A DNA stretch of 64,000 nucleotides. Source: Kiritimatiellota bacterium. GTDB lineage: Bacteria > Verrucomicrobiota > Kiritimatiellia > JAAZAB01. A model generated the notes under the pieces. It was not told the origin of the DNA, did no database searches, and saw only the letters and a program-made list of their open reading frames with translations. Shown piece by piece: positions 37,677-45,394 of the stretch (the stretch's first letter is position 1; each line of letters opens with the position of its first letter). The position numbers and the translations under genes were made by a program. The stretch is from positions 62,001-126,000 of the forward strand of contig JAPLSY010000018.1 of the NCBI GenBank assembly GCA_026398415.1, read 5' to 3'.

Positions 37677-40337
37677 GTGGCAGATTTATCCTGCGTTGCG
37701 CGGGATTGCGGACAGTATCGAAAAGAAATTCCATTGAACATAAAGCGCATACAAATACAGGTTGCAGGCCGGGTCCAAGGGGTTGGATTCCGGCCGACGG
37801 TCTATCGCCAGGCCGTGGCTCTGGGTCTTTCCGGTTTTGTCCGCAACACGCCGTCGGGCGTGGTGATTGAAGCGGAAGGGGATGCCGTGGCGGTGGACCG
37901 GTTTGTTGCCCAACTGCAGGCGGAACCGCCCCGGCAGGCGCGGATCGAAAAGCTCCTGATCAGCGCGATCCCCGCATGCGGCCGGCATATGCCTTTTGAG
38001 ATCAAGCCCAGCGGACGATCAGGCAATTGCCTGTCCGGCAATTGCCGGTCCGGCGATTGCCGGTCCGGCGATTTGCAGGCCGGGATGCCGCCGGACCTGG
38101 CCACCTGTCCGGATTGCCGCGCGGAACTGTTCGATCCCAAAGACCGCCGGTTCGGGTATCCGTTCATCAATTGTACGAATTGCGGACCGCGCTTTACCAT
38201 TATCTGCGAGTTGCCCTATGACCGCGAACGAACCAGCATGGCGGAATTCCGGATGTGTCCGGATTGTAAGCAGGAATTTGAAGATCCGGCCGATCGCCGG
38301 TTCGATGCCCAGCCGGATGCCTGTGCGGTGTGCGGACCGCAGGTGGAACTGATAAGCGGACGACAGACGACAGACGACGGACGACAGACAACGGAGGACG
38401 GAGGAGGGGAAGATGGAAGCAAACATCCAACATCCAACATCCAACATCCAACATCGAATGAAAAGGAAGCAATTCAGGAAGCCCTGCGACTGCTCAAGGC
38501 GGGGGGGATTCTCGCGGTCAAGGGGGTGGGAGGCTATCATCTATGCTGTGATGCCGCGAACGATGCGGCGATTGGCCGTTTGCGCGCGCGCAAGCACCGG
38601 CCGGCCAAATCATTGGCCGTCATGTTCGCCAGTTTGGATCAGATCCGCCAGTATTGTGAGATCAGCGCCATCGAGGAACGGGAATTGACCGGTCCCGTGG
38701 CGCCCATTGTCGTGCTGCGCCGGAAACCCGGAAGTGGTTTATCCCGCCTGCTTTCGCCGGACACCGATGACCTGGGTGTCTTTCTGCCGTATGCGCCCCT
38801 CCATTATCTTTTGCTGGCGGAGGCAAGTCCGCTCATCATGACCAGCGGCAACTTGGCGGAGGAGCCGATTGCCAAAGACGAACAGGAATTGAGCGCTATT
38901 TTGGGGCCCGTGGCCGATGCCGCGCTCAGCCATAACCGTGCCATCGTGCGGCGCTGCGATGATTCGGTGCTGAAAATCGTCGCTGGTCAACGCCTGTTTC
39001 TACGGCGCTCGCGCGGGGTTGTGCCGGACGCGATTCGTCTTCCCTTGGAGGGGGGGTCGGTATTGGCGTGCGGCGCGGAACTGAAGAATACGGTGTGCGT
39101 TACGCGCGGCGCGCAGGCTTTTCTTTCCCAGCATATCGGCGACTTGGATGATTACCGGGCATATCGGTTTTTTCAGGAAACCGTGGAGGACTTTTCGGCC
39201 CTGTTGAAGGTGATGCCGACAATCGTGGCCCACGATCTGCACCCGGATTACCTGGCAACCCGCTATGCGTTAGCCCGGTCAGGCGTCCGCCGGATTGGCG
39301 TCCAGCACCATCACGCGCATATCGCCGCCTGTATGGCGGAGCATGGGCTCACGGAAAAGGTCATCGGTGTGGCGCTCGATGGAACAGGTTACGGGCCGGA
39401 TGGCTCGATCTGGGGGGGAGAATTCCTGGTGGCCGATCTGGCCGATTTTCGAAGGATTGGCCATTTCAAACCCTATCGAATGCCGGGCGGGGCGGAGGCG
39501 ATTCGTCAACCCGCGCGCATGGCATTTAGTTATGGACTGGCTGAACTGACTGAGAGCAACCGTCGCGATCTGCCGGCCTTACTGCCCAGTCTCACTGAAA
39601 ACGAATGCCGGGTGTTGACGGGCATGATCGCGCAGGGCGTGAATGCGCCATGGACCTCCAGTGCGGGGCGCTTGTTCGATGCCGTGGCCGCGTTTCTCGG
39701 GCTGGGAGAGGCCATCACCTACGAGGCCCAGGCGGCCATTCGCCTGCAAACTTTGGCTCGGCCGGATGGTGTTGTGCCCTATCCCTATGCGATTGAGATT
39801 CAGGACGGTGGCTTCCAGCTTTCGTTTGGTCCGACCATCCGGGCGATTGTCGCCGACCTGCGTGCTAACGTGGATCGCGGCCGTATCGCGGGCGGGTTTT
39901 ACCAAACGATGGCGGAAGCGGTTGGCGAGATGTGTGTCCGGATCCGGGATCGCGAGCGGCTGGAGCCCGGCGGCGCCGGGCTGGAGTCGGCATCCCGACT
40001 GGAGTCGGCATCCCGACTGGAGCGGGTGGCGCTTTCCGGCGGCGTGTTTCAGAACGACCTGTTGCTGACACTAATCACAAATGATTTGCGCCGGCGCGGG
40101 TTCCAGGTTTATAGTCATCACCTTGTGCCGCCCAACGACGGCGGGATTGCCCTTGGCCAGGCGGCGGTGGCGCTGGCAAGGACGGACGCCGGACGCCAGA
40201 CAACAGACGCCAGTCTGGAGAAGAGGGACGACAGACGACAGACCGGTGACACCGAAGCCTTGGCGAAGGTGGGGCAATCGATAAGTCCGCAATCAGAAAT
40301 CGGCAATCAAAAATCGGAAATTCCGAGATGTGTTTAG
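37677..40337 (+). CDS. hypF: Carbamoyltransferase HypF carrying several in-frame repeat blocks
   Basis: 886 residues from a GTG at 37677; the family start fits better near the TTG at 37734, and neither has a clear ribosome site. Order: acylphosphatase (VQGVGFRP), two zinc fingers (CPDC...CTNCGP, CPDC...CAVCGP), YrdC-like domain (VKGVGGYHLCCDA) and Kae1-like domain (VQHHHAHIAACM, GVALDGTGYGPDG, LSGGVFQN). HypF turns carbamoyl phosphate into a thiocarbamate on HypE for the CN ligands of [NiFe] hydrogenase. Repeat blocks lie at residues ~114-133, ~227-260, ~761-782 and ~835-886. The protein should still fold, since the inserts are between domains, in a surface segment or at the tail. Confidence 0.95.
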   Translation: MADLSCVARDCGQYRKEIPLNIKRIQIQVAGRVQGVGFRPTVYRQAVALGLSGFVRNTPSGVVIEAEGDAVAVDRFVAQLQAEPPRQARIEKLLISAIPACGRHMPFEIKPSGRSGNCLSGNCRSGDCRSGDLQAGMPPDLATCPDCRAELFDPKDRRFGYPFINCTNCGPRFTIICELPYDRERTSMAEFRMCPDCKQEFEDPADRRFDAQPDACAVCGPQVELISGRQTTDDGRQTTEDGGGEDGSKHPTSNIQHPTSNEKEAIQEALRLLKAGGILAVKGVGGYHLCCDAANDAAIGRLRARKHRPAKSLAVMFASLDQIRQYCEISAIEERELTGPVAPIVVLRRKPGSGLSRLLSPDTDDLGVFLPYAPLHYLLLAEASPLIMTSGNLAEEPIAKDEQELSAILGPVADAALSHNRAIVRRCDDSVLKIVAGQRLFLRRSRGVVPDAIRLPLEGGSVLACGAELKNTVCVTRGAQAFLSQHIGDLDDYRAYRFFQETVEDFSALLKVMPTIVAHDLHPDYLATRYALARSGVRRIGVQHHHAHIAACMAEHGLTEKVIGVALDGTGYGPDGSIWGGEFLVADLADFRRIGHFKPYRMPGGAEAIRQPARMAFSYGLAELTESNRRDLPALLPSLTENECRVLTGMIAQGVNAPWTSSAGRLFDAVAAFLGLGEAITYEAQAAIRLQTLARPDGVVPYPYAIEIQDGGFQLSFGPTIRAIVADLRANVDRGRIAGGFYQTMAEAVGEMCVRIRDRERLEPGGAGLESASRLESASRLERVALSGGVFQNDLLLTLITNDLRRRGFQVYSHHLVPPNDGGIALGQAAVALARTDAGRQTTDASLEKRDDRRQTGDTEALAKVGQSISPQSEIGNQKSEIPRCV
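38017..38076. repeat. Four 15-nt tandem repeats inside hypF
   Basis: Units GATCAGGCAATTGCC, TGTCCGGCAATTGCC, GGTCCGGCGATTGCC, GGTCCGGCGATTTGC encode five-residue repeats (SGNCL/SGNCR/SGDCR) between the acylphosphatase and zinc-finger domains. The 15-nt unit keeps frame and contains CCGGCAATTGCCGG palindromes. Confidence 0.85.
38357..38456. repeat. Two kinds of 7-nt-period repeats inside hypF
   Basis: First tract 38357-38400: ACAGACG, ACAGACG, ACGGACG, ACAGACA, ACGGAGG, ACGGAGG. Second tract 38424-38456: CATCCAA four times then CATCGAA. Each 21 bases gives seven codons, so the peptide repeats as GRQTTDD/GRQTTED and HPTSNIQ/HPTSNEK. It sits between the zinc fingers and the YrdC-like domain. 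Confidence 0.88.
39958..40022. repeat. Palindromic repeat, about three copies, inside hypF
   Basis: CTGGAGTCGGCATCCCGACT occurs twice sharing CTGGAG (39981-40004 and 39999-40022), preceded by a variant at 39958-39986. The reading is LEPGGAGLESASRLESASRLE. Same element as in the cheW-like and cheR genes. Confidence 0.82.
40179..40324. repeat. 7-nt-period repeats forming the hypF C-terminus
   Basis: Tracts: GACGCCG, GACGCCA, GACAACA, GACGCCA (40179-40217); GGGACGA, CAGACGA, CAGACCG (40225-40250); a REP-like hairpin CACCGAAGCC/GGCGAAGGTG (40249-40271); AATCAGA, AATCGGC, AATCAAA, AATCGGA (40290-40324). They encode the last ~50 residues of HypF and reach the hypC start. Confidence 0.85.
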
Positions 40338-40543
40338 CAGTTCCAGCAAAAATCATCGCCATTAACGGCGAGGAGGCGGTCGTCGAGATGGATGGCGTGC
40401 GCCGCACGGCGGTGGTGTCGTTTATCAAGGACCCGCAAATCGGCGATTATGTTCTCCTGCATGCCGGATTCGCCATCCGCAAATGGTCCGAGCAGGACGT
40501 GCGGGAATACAACGAAATCGTGCAGGGAATCGGCGGGGTTTAA
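40328..40543 (+). CDS. hypC: Hydrogenase maturation factor HypC
   Basis: 71 residues with the essential N-terminal Cys2 (MCLAVPAKI) and the HypC pattern VEMDGVRRTAVVSFI and GDYVLLHAGFAIRKW. HypC partners HypD to carry the Fe(CN)2CO unit and transfers it to the hydrogenase large subunit. The ATG overlaps the repeat-extended hypF end by ten bases, so part of its ribosome region is repeat sequence. Confidence 0.97.
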   Translation: MCLAVPAKIIAINGEEAVVEMDGVRRTAVVSFIKDPQIGDYVLLHAGFAIRKWSEQDVREYNEIVQGIGGV

Positions 40544-40545
40544 GG

Positions 40546-40571
40546 TTGAACCGTGAACCGTTGAACCATGC
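40546..40571. repeat. 7-nt-period tract between hypC and hypD
   Basis: GGTTGAA, CCGTGAA, CCGTTGA, ACCATGC, filling the short spacer between the two genes. These words differ from those in hypF but share the period. Confidence 0.75.
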
Positions 40572-40577
40572 CATACA

Positions 40578-41639
40578 ATGAATCATCATTTGGAAAGCAT
40601 TAAACGGTTGGCGAAGCAGATCGGCCGCTCCATCCGGTTGATGGAGGTCTGCGGGACGCATACCATGACGGCCTTCCGGTCGGGTCTGCGTTCGCTCCTG
40701 CCCCCGAACGTGGCCCTGCTTTCCGGGCCGGGATGCCCGGTGTGCGTCACGCCGGATGATTTTGTGGATCGGGCCATTGCCATTGCGCGCAGGCCGGATG
40801 CGATCATAACGACTTTTGGCGACCTTCTACGGGTGCCCGGGACCGAAAGCTCCCTGGAGCGTGAGCGGGCCCGGGGTGCAGATGTCCGGGTGGTCTATTC
40901 CGCCCTGGATGCATTAGCGCTGGCGAAAAAACAGCCGGATCGTAAAATTGTTTTTATGGGCGTCGGCTTTGAGACTACCGCGCCGACAGTGGCCTGGGCC
41001 ATGCGCCAAGCGATTCGGGACGGCAGTTGCAATTTTCTGGTGCTCTCGGCGCATCGGACCATGCCGCCGGCCATGGCCGCGCTTCTGCGCGGCGGCGAGG
41101 TGGCGATTGACGGCTTCCTGTGTCCGGGTCATGTCAGCGCCATCATCGGCACGCGGCCGTATGCGTTTATCTGCCGCGAATATGCCATTCCCTGCGTGGT
41201 GGCCGGGTTCGAAGCGGATGACATGTTGGCGGCTATCGAAATGCTTTTGAAACAGGTGGCCGAGGGGCGGGCCCAGGTTGAAAATCAGTACGTGCGCGGG
41301 GTAAGCGCCGATGGCAATTTGGAGGCCCAGGCCATCATGGCGGAAGTGTTTGCGCCCTGCGATGCCGAATGGCGTGGGCTGGGTATGATTCCGTTGAGTG
41401 GTTTGGGTATTCGCGAAGCGTATCGCGCTTATGATGCCCAGGCGGTGTTGGCACCCCAGTCTAGTGCCAAACCGGCAAAGCGTACCGAATGTCTTTGTGG
41501 CGATGTCCTGAGAGGCGCCAAGCTGCCCACGGCCTGCAAGCTCTTCCGAACAGCCTGTACTCCGGAAACGCCGGTGGGCGCCTGCATGGTGTCAAGCGAG
41601 GGCGCCTGTGCGGCCTATTATCGGTATGGTAAGGCGTAG
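40578..41639 (+). CDS. hypD: Hydrogenase maturation protein HypD
   Basis: 353 residues. Conserved motifs are MEVCGTHTMTAFRSG, LLSGPGCPVCVTP, GFETTAPTVAW, GFLCPGHVSAIIG and the C-terminal [4Fe-4S] cysteines (CLCGDVLRG, CKLF, CTPETPVGACMVSSEGAC). HypD is the iron-sulfur scaffold on which the CN and CO ligands are added to iron, with HypC and HypE. It follows hypC after 34 bases. Confidence 0.97.
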   Translation: MNHHLESIKRLAKQIGRSIRLMEVCGTHTMTAFRSGLRSLLPPNVALLSGPGCPVCVTPDDFVDRAIAIARRPDAIITTFGDLLRVPGTESSLERERARGADVRVVYSALDALALAKKQPDRKIVFMGVGFETTAPTVAWAMRQAIRDGSCNFLVLSAHRTMPPAMAALLRGGEVAIDGFLCPGHVSAIIGTRPYAFICREYAIPCVVAGFEADDMLAAIEMLLKQVAEGRAQVENQYVRGVSADGNLEAQAIMAEVFAPCDAEWRGLGMIPLSGLGIREAYRAYDAQAVLAPQSSAKPAKRTECLCGDVLRGAKLPTACKLFRTACTPETPVGACMVSSEGACAAYYRYGKA

Positions 41640-41693
41640 GACAAATTCTTGGGTGATGACTGAGGCAAGGTTATGTTGGTGGGGTAGATGCGC

Positions 41694-41896
41694 CGCGCAT
41701 TTCTTTCGAAACGGGCCGGCGATTTTGCCGCATCTATCGGCTTCCGGCGCTCGCGCGGATACATATCCAGCGCTTCGCGCCGCGCGCCAATACCTGTGGC
41801 AAACTTGCCTGCCCTTTTCGAAGCCCGCAGGAGCGGACGCCGAAATGCGCGTCGCGGACGCCATCGCGTTGTTCTGCCGTAGGCAGACAACGCGAT
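41694..41896. repeat. Imperfect long palindrome and adjacent strong hairpin
   Basis: CGCGCATTTC (41694-41703) pairs with GAAATGCGCG (41842-41851), and inside it CGAAACGGGC with GCCCTTTTCG. Next to it, ATCGCGTTGTTCTGCC (41863-41878) pairs with 41882-41896 around GTA with one mismatch. Confidence 0.65.
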
Positions 41897-41920
41897 CAAA
41901 CCCCAACTCTACCAATATGT

Positions 41921-42259
41921 ATGTCTGTTCAAATGAAAAAAGCAAGAAATAACAAGACGGCGATCCGATTTGCAATAGCATTGGCCGCATGTATTTTGGT
42001 CATGTTAATACCTGAGATCTGTGCTGTTGGCGAAGATGCCTGGCGAGTGGATTACATTCGGGATCTTTTTGTTGCCGCTTGCGCGGCATTTGCGCTCGTT
42101 AGTCTGGTTGTAATTGTGCTGACAGGACCAATATGGTCAAAAATCGTCGCGGCAATACTAGCGCTACTACCTCTTTGCTTATTGGCTATAATAATCAATG
42201 ACACATTACATCAAGGATGGTTGTGTGTGATAATCAAGCACGCATTACATGGTGGATAG
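41921..42259 (+). CDS. Small membrane protein in the hypD-hypE island (uncertain)
   Basis: 112 residues with three hydrophobic segments (FAIALAACILVMLIPEI, LFVAACAAFALVSLVVIVL, IVAAILALLPLCLLAIII). A later ATG at 41933 is possible; neither has a ribosome site. It is A/T-richer than the hyp genes and surrounded by palindromic repeats, which fits acquired DNA. No family recognised. Confidence 0.45.
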   Translation: MSVQMKKARNNKTAIRFAIALAACILVMLIPEICAVGEDAWRVDYIRDLFVAACAAFALVSLVVIVLTGPIWSKIVAAILALLPLCLLAIIINDTLHQGWLCVIIKHALHGG

Positions 42260-42526
42260 GTGCCGGCAGATTCATGGAGCAGAAATGAATTCAAACCGCC
42301 GGCTTTACCATATCGTTAGCCAAGCTCGTGTCCGGTGAGCCGGAACCGTTGGGTATGTCAAGTAAGACGAACTCATCCGTAAGCAGTAGATTGGATGTTA
42401 CTAACGGAGCGAAGCAGCTCGCCCTGTTGGGCGCTGTTAGTCAGTGTTAGGTTGGAGAACCAGAAATCGTTGATTTTCGCGTTAGCGATATATCGGGCGT
42501 AGCGCGGCGCGAAGCCCGATGCAACC

Positions 42527-42694
42527 GTGTGGCGAATTTGGTTTCCGCCGGAGGCGGATTCGCACAAGCAAGGCAAGCTTGGGCTGAATGTGGGTGCGCT
42601 GCGCGAAGCATAGGACTTAACTCCATGCGAGTGTGGCAAACCCGCAGGCGGCCCAAGATCGCCGCCGCCTTTTGCGAACCTAATTCGCCACACT
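42527..42694. repeat. MITE-like long inverted repeat before hypE
   Basis: GTGTGGCGAATTTGGTT (42527-42543) and AACCTAATTCGCCACAC (42678-42694) are inverse at 16 of 17 positions. Inside, CTTGGGC pairs with GCCCAAG. No ORF of note. It has the size and shape of a non-autonomous element. Confidence 0.68.
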
Positions 42695-42754
42695 GCCGAG
42701 GGAGAAACATAATTGGGTTGCGGGCACAGCCTGCGTTAGTTTAGCAAGGAACGA

Positions 42755-43777
42755 ATGAATACATCAGACAAGCAAGAGATGATTCTGCTCGCCCATGGCG
42801 GGGGCGGGCGGCGAACCCAGCAATTGATCCGGGACCTGATTCTCAAACATCTGGGCAATCCGATTTTGGACCGGCTGGATGACGGCGCCTGCCTGGACAT
42901 ACCCGAGCGCGAAATCGTCTTTACGACGGATTCCTATGTGGTCAGTCCGATTTTCTTTCCCGGTGGAGATATCGGCAAATTGGCGGTCTGTGGCACGATC
43001 AATGATCTGGCCATGCAGGGCGCCGCGCCGCGGTATCTGAGCCTGGCCCTGATTCTGGAGGAGGGGCTGGCCCTGGCCGACCTAGAACGTGTGATTCAAT
43101 CAGTGGCGCAAATAGTGCGGGAGACCGGCGTGATGGTGGTGACCGGCGACACCAAGGTGGTGGAACGCGGCAAGGGGAATGGGATTTTTATTAACACCGC
43201 CGGGATTGGTGTTCGCCGTCCCGGTGTGGATACCCACGTGGCCAATGCGCGGAGCGGGGATGCCGTCATTATCACCGGCACGCTCGGCGACCATGGCGTC
43301 GCCGTTATGAGCCAACGCGAGGGGCTTAACCTGGAAACGGATGTGGTCAGTGACGTAGCCCCGCTCTGGGGCATGCTCGAACCCCTGTTGCGGGAAATCC
43401 CGGAGATCCATAGCCTGCGTGATCCGACGCGTGGGGGTGTGGCGGCGGCCTTGGGCGACATCGCCACGGCGGCGGGGGTTGGCATCCGTATCCGTGAGCG
43501 CACATTGCCAATCCGTCCGGGCGTACAGAGCGCCTGCAAGCTGTTGGGGCTGGATGTGCTTAACGTGGCCAACGAGGGCAAAGCCCTGGTAATCTGCGCT
43601 CCGGCCCAGCAAGAGCGTGCCCTGTGTATCCTGCGTGCGCATCCGCTGGGCCGGGAGGCCGCCGTGATTGGCGAGGTGACCGCGCAGCCGGCCGGGATGG
43701 TACTCCTGGAAACCGCCTTGGGCGGGGAACGGATTGTCGAAACCCCGTTGGGTGAAGATTTACCCCGGATTTGTTAA
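42755..43777 (+). CDS. hypE: Hydrogenase maturation protein HypE (carbamoyl dehydratase)
   Basis: 340 residues of the PurM/HypE fold. It starts with the LAHGGGGRRTQQLI motif, has DDGACLD, VTGDTKVVERGKGNG, DPTRGGVAAALGDIA, and ends in the canonical PRIC with the terminal Cys that accepts the carbamoyl group and is dehydrated with ATP to thiocyanate. AAGGAACG precedes the ATG. It is separated from hypD by a repeat island. Confidence 0.97.
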   Translation: MNTSDKQEMILLAHGGGGRRTQQLIRDLILKHLGNPILDRLDDGACLDIPEREIVFTTDSYVVSPIFFPGGDIGKLAVCGTINDLAMQGAAPRYLSLALILEEGLALADLERVIQSVAQIVRETGVMVVTGDTKVVERGKGNGIFINTAGIGVRRPGVDTHVANARSGDAVIITGTLGDHGVAVMSQREGLNLETDVVSDVAPLWGMLEPLLREIPEIHSLRDPTRGGVAAALGDIATAAGVGIRIRERTLPIRPGVQSACKLLGLDVLNVANEGKALVICAPAQQERALCILRAHPLGREAAVIGEVTAQPAGMVLLETALGGERIVETPLGEDLPRIC

Positions 43778-43793
43778 CCTTTCGACGTTCCCC

Positions 43794-43863
43794 TCGACTC
43801 TCTGCTCAGGGCTTGCTCAAGGTTAACCCTGAGCGAAGGCCTGCCTTCAGGCCGTAGTCGAAG
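43794..43863. repeat. Nested inverted repeat after hypE
   Basis: GCTCAGGG (43804-43811) pairs with CCCTGAGC (43827-43834), and the flanking CGACT with AGTCG (43856-43860). GGCCTG/CAGGCC (43838-43853) is a second hairpin that splits the common CCCTGAGCGAAGTCGAAG-type repeat. It may also terminate the hyp transcript. Confidence 0.7.
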
Positions 43864-43999
43864 CCCGCAGGGTGATCTTGGCTTTGCATGAATAGATCAG
43901 GTTAAGCCGGATTTTACGGCCCACTTTATGCTTGCGTTGAAAATTGCATGTGTGTATGGTTTTAAACAATCGTTGGTCACCATCCTATAGGAGAGGCAA

Positions 44000-44818
44000 A
44001 TGCATATGAAAAGATTGGGCTTGGTTATAACCGTCGCCGCGACAATCGCGACTTCCGGATGGGCGCAAAGCGAATCCATGCGGCCGTTGTACTCGCGCGA
44101 AAACCGTTTCCCTGAAAAGGGCAAAGTGGAGGTCGGCTCCTACTTCGGCTATGCGCAATATGACGAATACTTCGTCTCCCAGGTTGATCCCAAGTCCTAT
44201 CAGGGTATTTATGTGGATAAAAACGCCAATCCCAAGTTGAAATCCACGACGGTTGAGCCCTATGCCAAGTATGGCTTGCTCGAAAACCTGACGGTTTATT
44301 CGAAGGTTCCCTTCAGCTTTGACAAATCGGATGCCAAGAATAAAAATTACAGCGGGTTTAATGACATTGCCGTCGGCGCGGAACTGCTGGCCTATGAATA
44401 TACCTATAAATATCCGTGGGTCATACCCTATGTCGAAGTTACGTTCCCGAGTGGCGACGACAAGGAACATATGGGCAATGGTGAGGTCGACGGTATTTTC
44501 GGTGTGGCTGTCGGCACGACAACATTCGACAAGTACACCTGGATCCTTGATGGGCGCTATGATGCCAACATCAGTGACAATGGTCGCTTCGAGGGCGCGG
44601 CGGCGTTCATCTGGGACCTGAGCACACAATTCTCGGTGCTGGCGGAAGCGAAAGTGACTGAAAAAGAAAAAGGAAGCACCAAGGACGTGCCGCTCTATTT
44701 CAACGGCGGCCTTTGCTATAGGCCGCTCGAGGCGCTCAGCGTCAACCTCTATGGCGGTACGAGCGCCAATGCCGAGGAAAACGGGCACGGCATGCTCAAA
44801 GTGGTGTATAGTTTCTAG
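44000..44818 (+). CDS. Outer-membrane beta-barrel protein, unknown function
   Basis: 272 residues. The signal peptide is MHMKRLGLVITVAATIATSGWAQ-like with cleavage after AQ. The mature part alternates hydrophobic and polar residues with many aromatics (VEVGSYFGYAQYDEYF, LTVYSKVPFSFD, LSVNLYGGTS) and ends in a C-terminal Phe (KVVYSF), typical of barrels inserted by BamA. It resembles transporter-like MetA/phenol-degradation porins in layout. AGGAGAGG precedes the ATG. Role unknown. Confidence 0.8.
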   Translation: MHMKRLGLVITVAATIATSGWAQSESMRPLYSRENRFPEKGKVEVGSYFGYAQYDEYFVSQVDPKSYQGIYVDKNANPKLKSTTVEPYAKYGLLENLTVYSKVPFSFDKSDAKNKNYSGFNDIAVGAELLAYEYTYKYPWVIPYVEVTFPSGDDKEHMGNGEVDGIFGVAVGTTTFDKYTWILDGRYDANISDNGRFEGAAAFIWDLSTQFSVLAEAKVTEKEKGSTKDVPLYFNGGLCYRPLEALSVNLYGGTSANAEENGHGMLKVVYSF

Positions 44819-44870
44819 GTCAAGAAACTTACCTCCGGCCTTTACTTAACTGAAAAAGGAAGGGCGTGCG

Positions 44871-45365
44871 ATGGCATTTGTCTTTAACGCGGATGAAATC
44901 TTCGAAATGGCCGAGCAGATCGAGCGCAATGGCGCCGCCTTTTACCGGTTGGCGGCGAAACAGTTTCCTGCCCAGCAGCGCCTGTTGACAACTATCGCCG
45001 AGCAGGAGGATGCACATTGTGCGACCTTTTCAGCTTGGCGCCGCCAGCTCTCGACCAAGGAAAAGGAAGCCGCGGTGCATGATCCCGACAATGAAGCCGC
45101 AGACTTCTTGAGGGCCATGGCTGATCGCCGTGTAGTGGATGTCCAGCGCGGGCCCAAGGCTGTTTTGAAAGGCGATGAATCGTTTGCCGATATTTTGGGG
45201 ATTGCCATCGGCATGGAAAAGAATTCAATCGTCTTTTACGTCGGTATGCAGGAAATGGTTTCCCCGGCAATGGGTCGGGACAAACTGGATCTCATCATCA
45301 AGGAAGAAAAGAAACACATCGTTTTCCTGAACCGGCTCTTCGATGAGCAATGTCCTCCATCCTGA
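44871..45365 (+). CDS. Ferritin-like / rubrerythrin-like diiron protein
   Basis: 164 residues in a four-helix bundle with two metal-ligand pairs: Glu in EQIERNGAAFYR, EQEDAH (ExxH), then Glu in GMEKNSIVFY and EEKKHI (ExxH). This is the rubrerythrin/ferritin-like arrangement without a rubredoxin domain. It probably handles peroxide or iron, or acts as a small oxidase in anaerobes. AAGGAAGG precedes the ATG. It lies just after the outer-membrane protein gene. Confidence 0.9.
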   Translation: MAFVFNADEIFEMAEQIERNGAAFYRLAAKQFPAQQRLLTTIAEQEDAHCATFSAWRRQLSTKEKEAAVHDPDNEAADFLRAMADRRVVDVQRGPKAVLKGDESFADILGIAIGMEKNSIVFYVGMQEMVSPAMGRDKLDLIIKEEKKHIVFLNRLFDEQCPPS

Positions 45366-45394
45366 GGATGGATGCTGGTTAAAAATTAAAGTTT

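Larger units (their letters stand above)
41640..42754. other. Palindrome-rich island between hypD and hypE
   Basis: A 1.1-kb insertion in what is normally a tight hypCDE operon. It contains two large imperfect palindromes (41694-41851, 42527-42694), a 16-bp-arm hairpin (41863-41896), a smaller inverted repeat ACTAAC/GTTAGT (42410-42441) and one small membrane ORF. No transposase is present. Confidence 0.7.

Noticed and set aside
38017..38456. CRISPR-like array in hypF
   Set aside because: The repeats are 7 or 15 nt, contiguous without spacers, and lie within an intact reading frame. No cas gene is present.
42405..42450. Integron attC-like site (GTTAGGT and CTAAC/GTTAG arms) after a small ORF
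   Set aside because: The arms lack a proper RYYYAAC partner and paired L boxes, and no integrase is present. It is better described as a generic inverted repeat.
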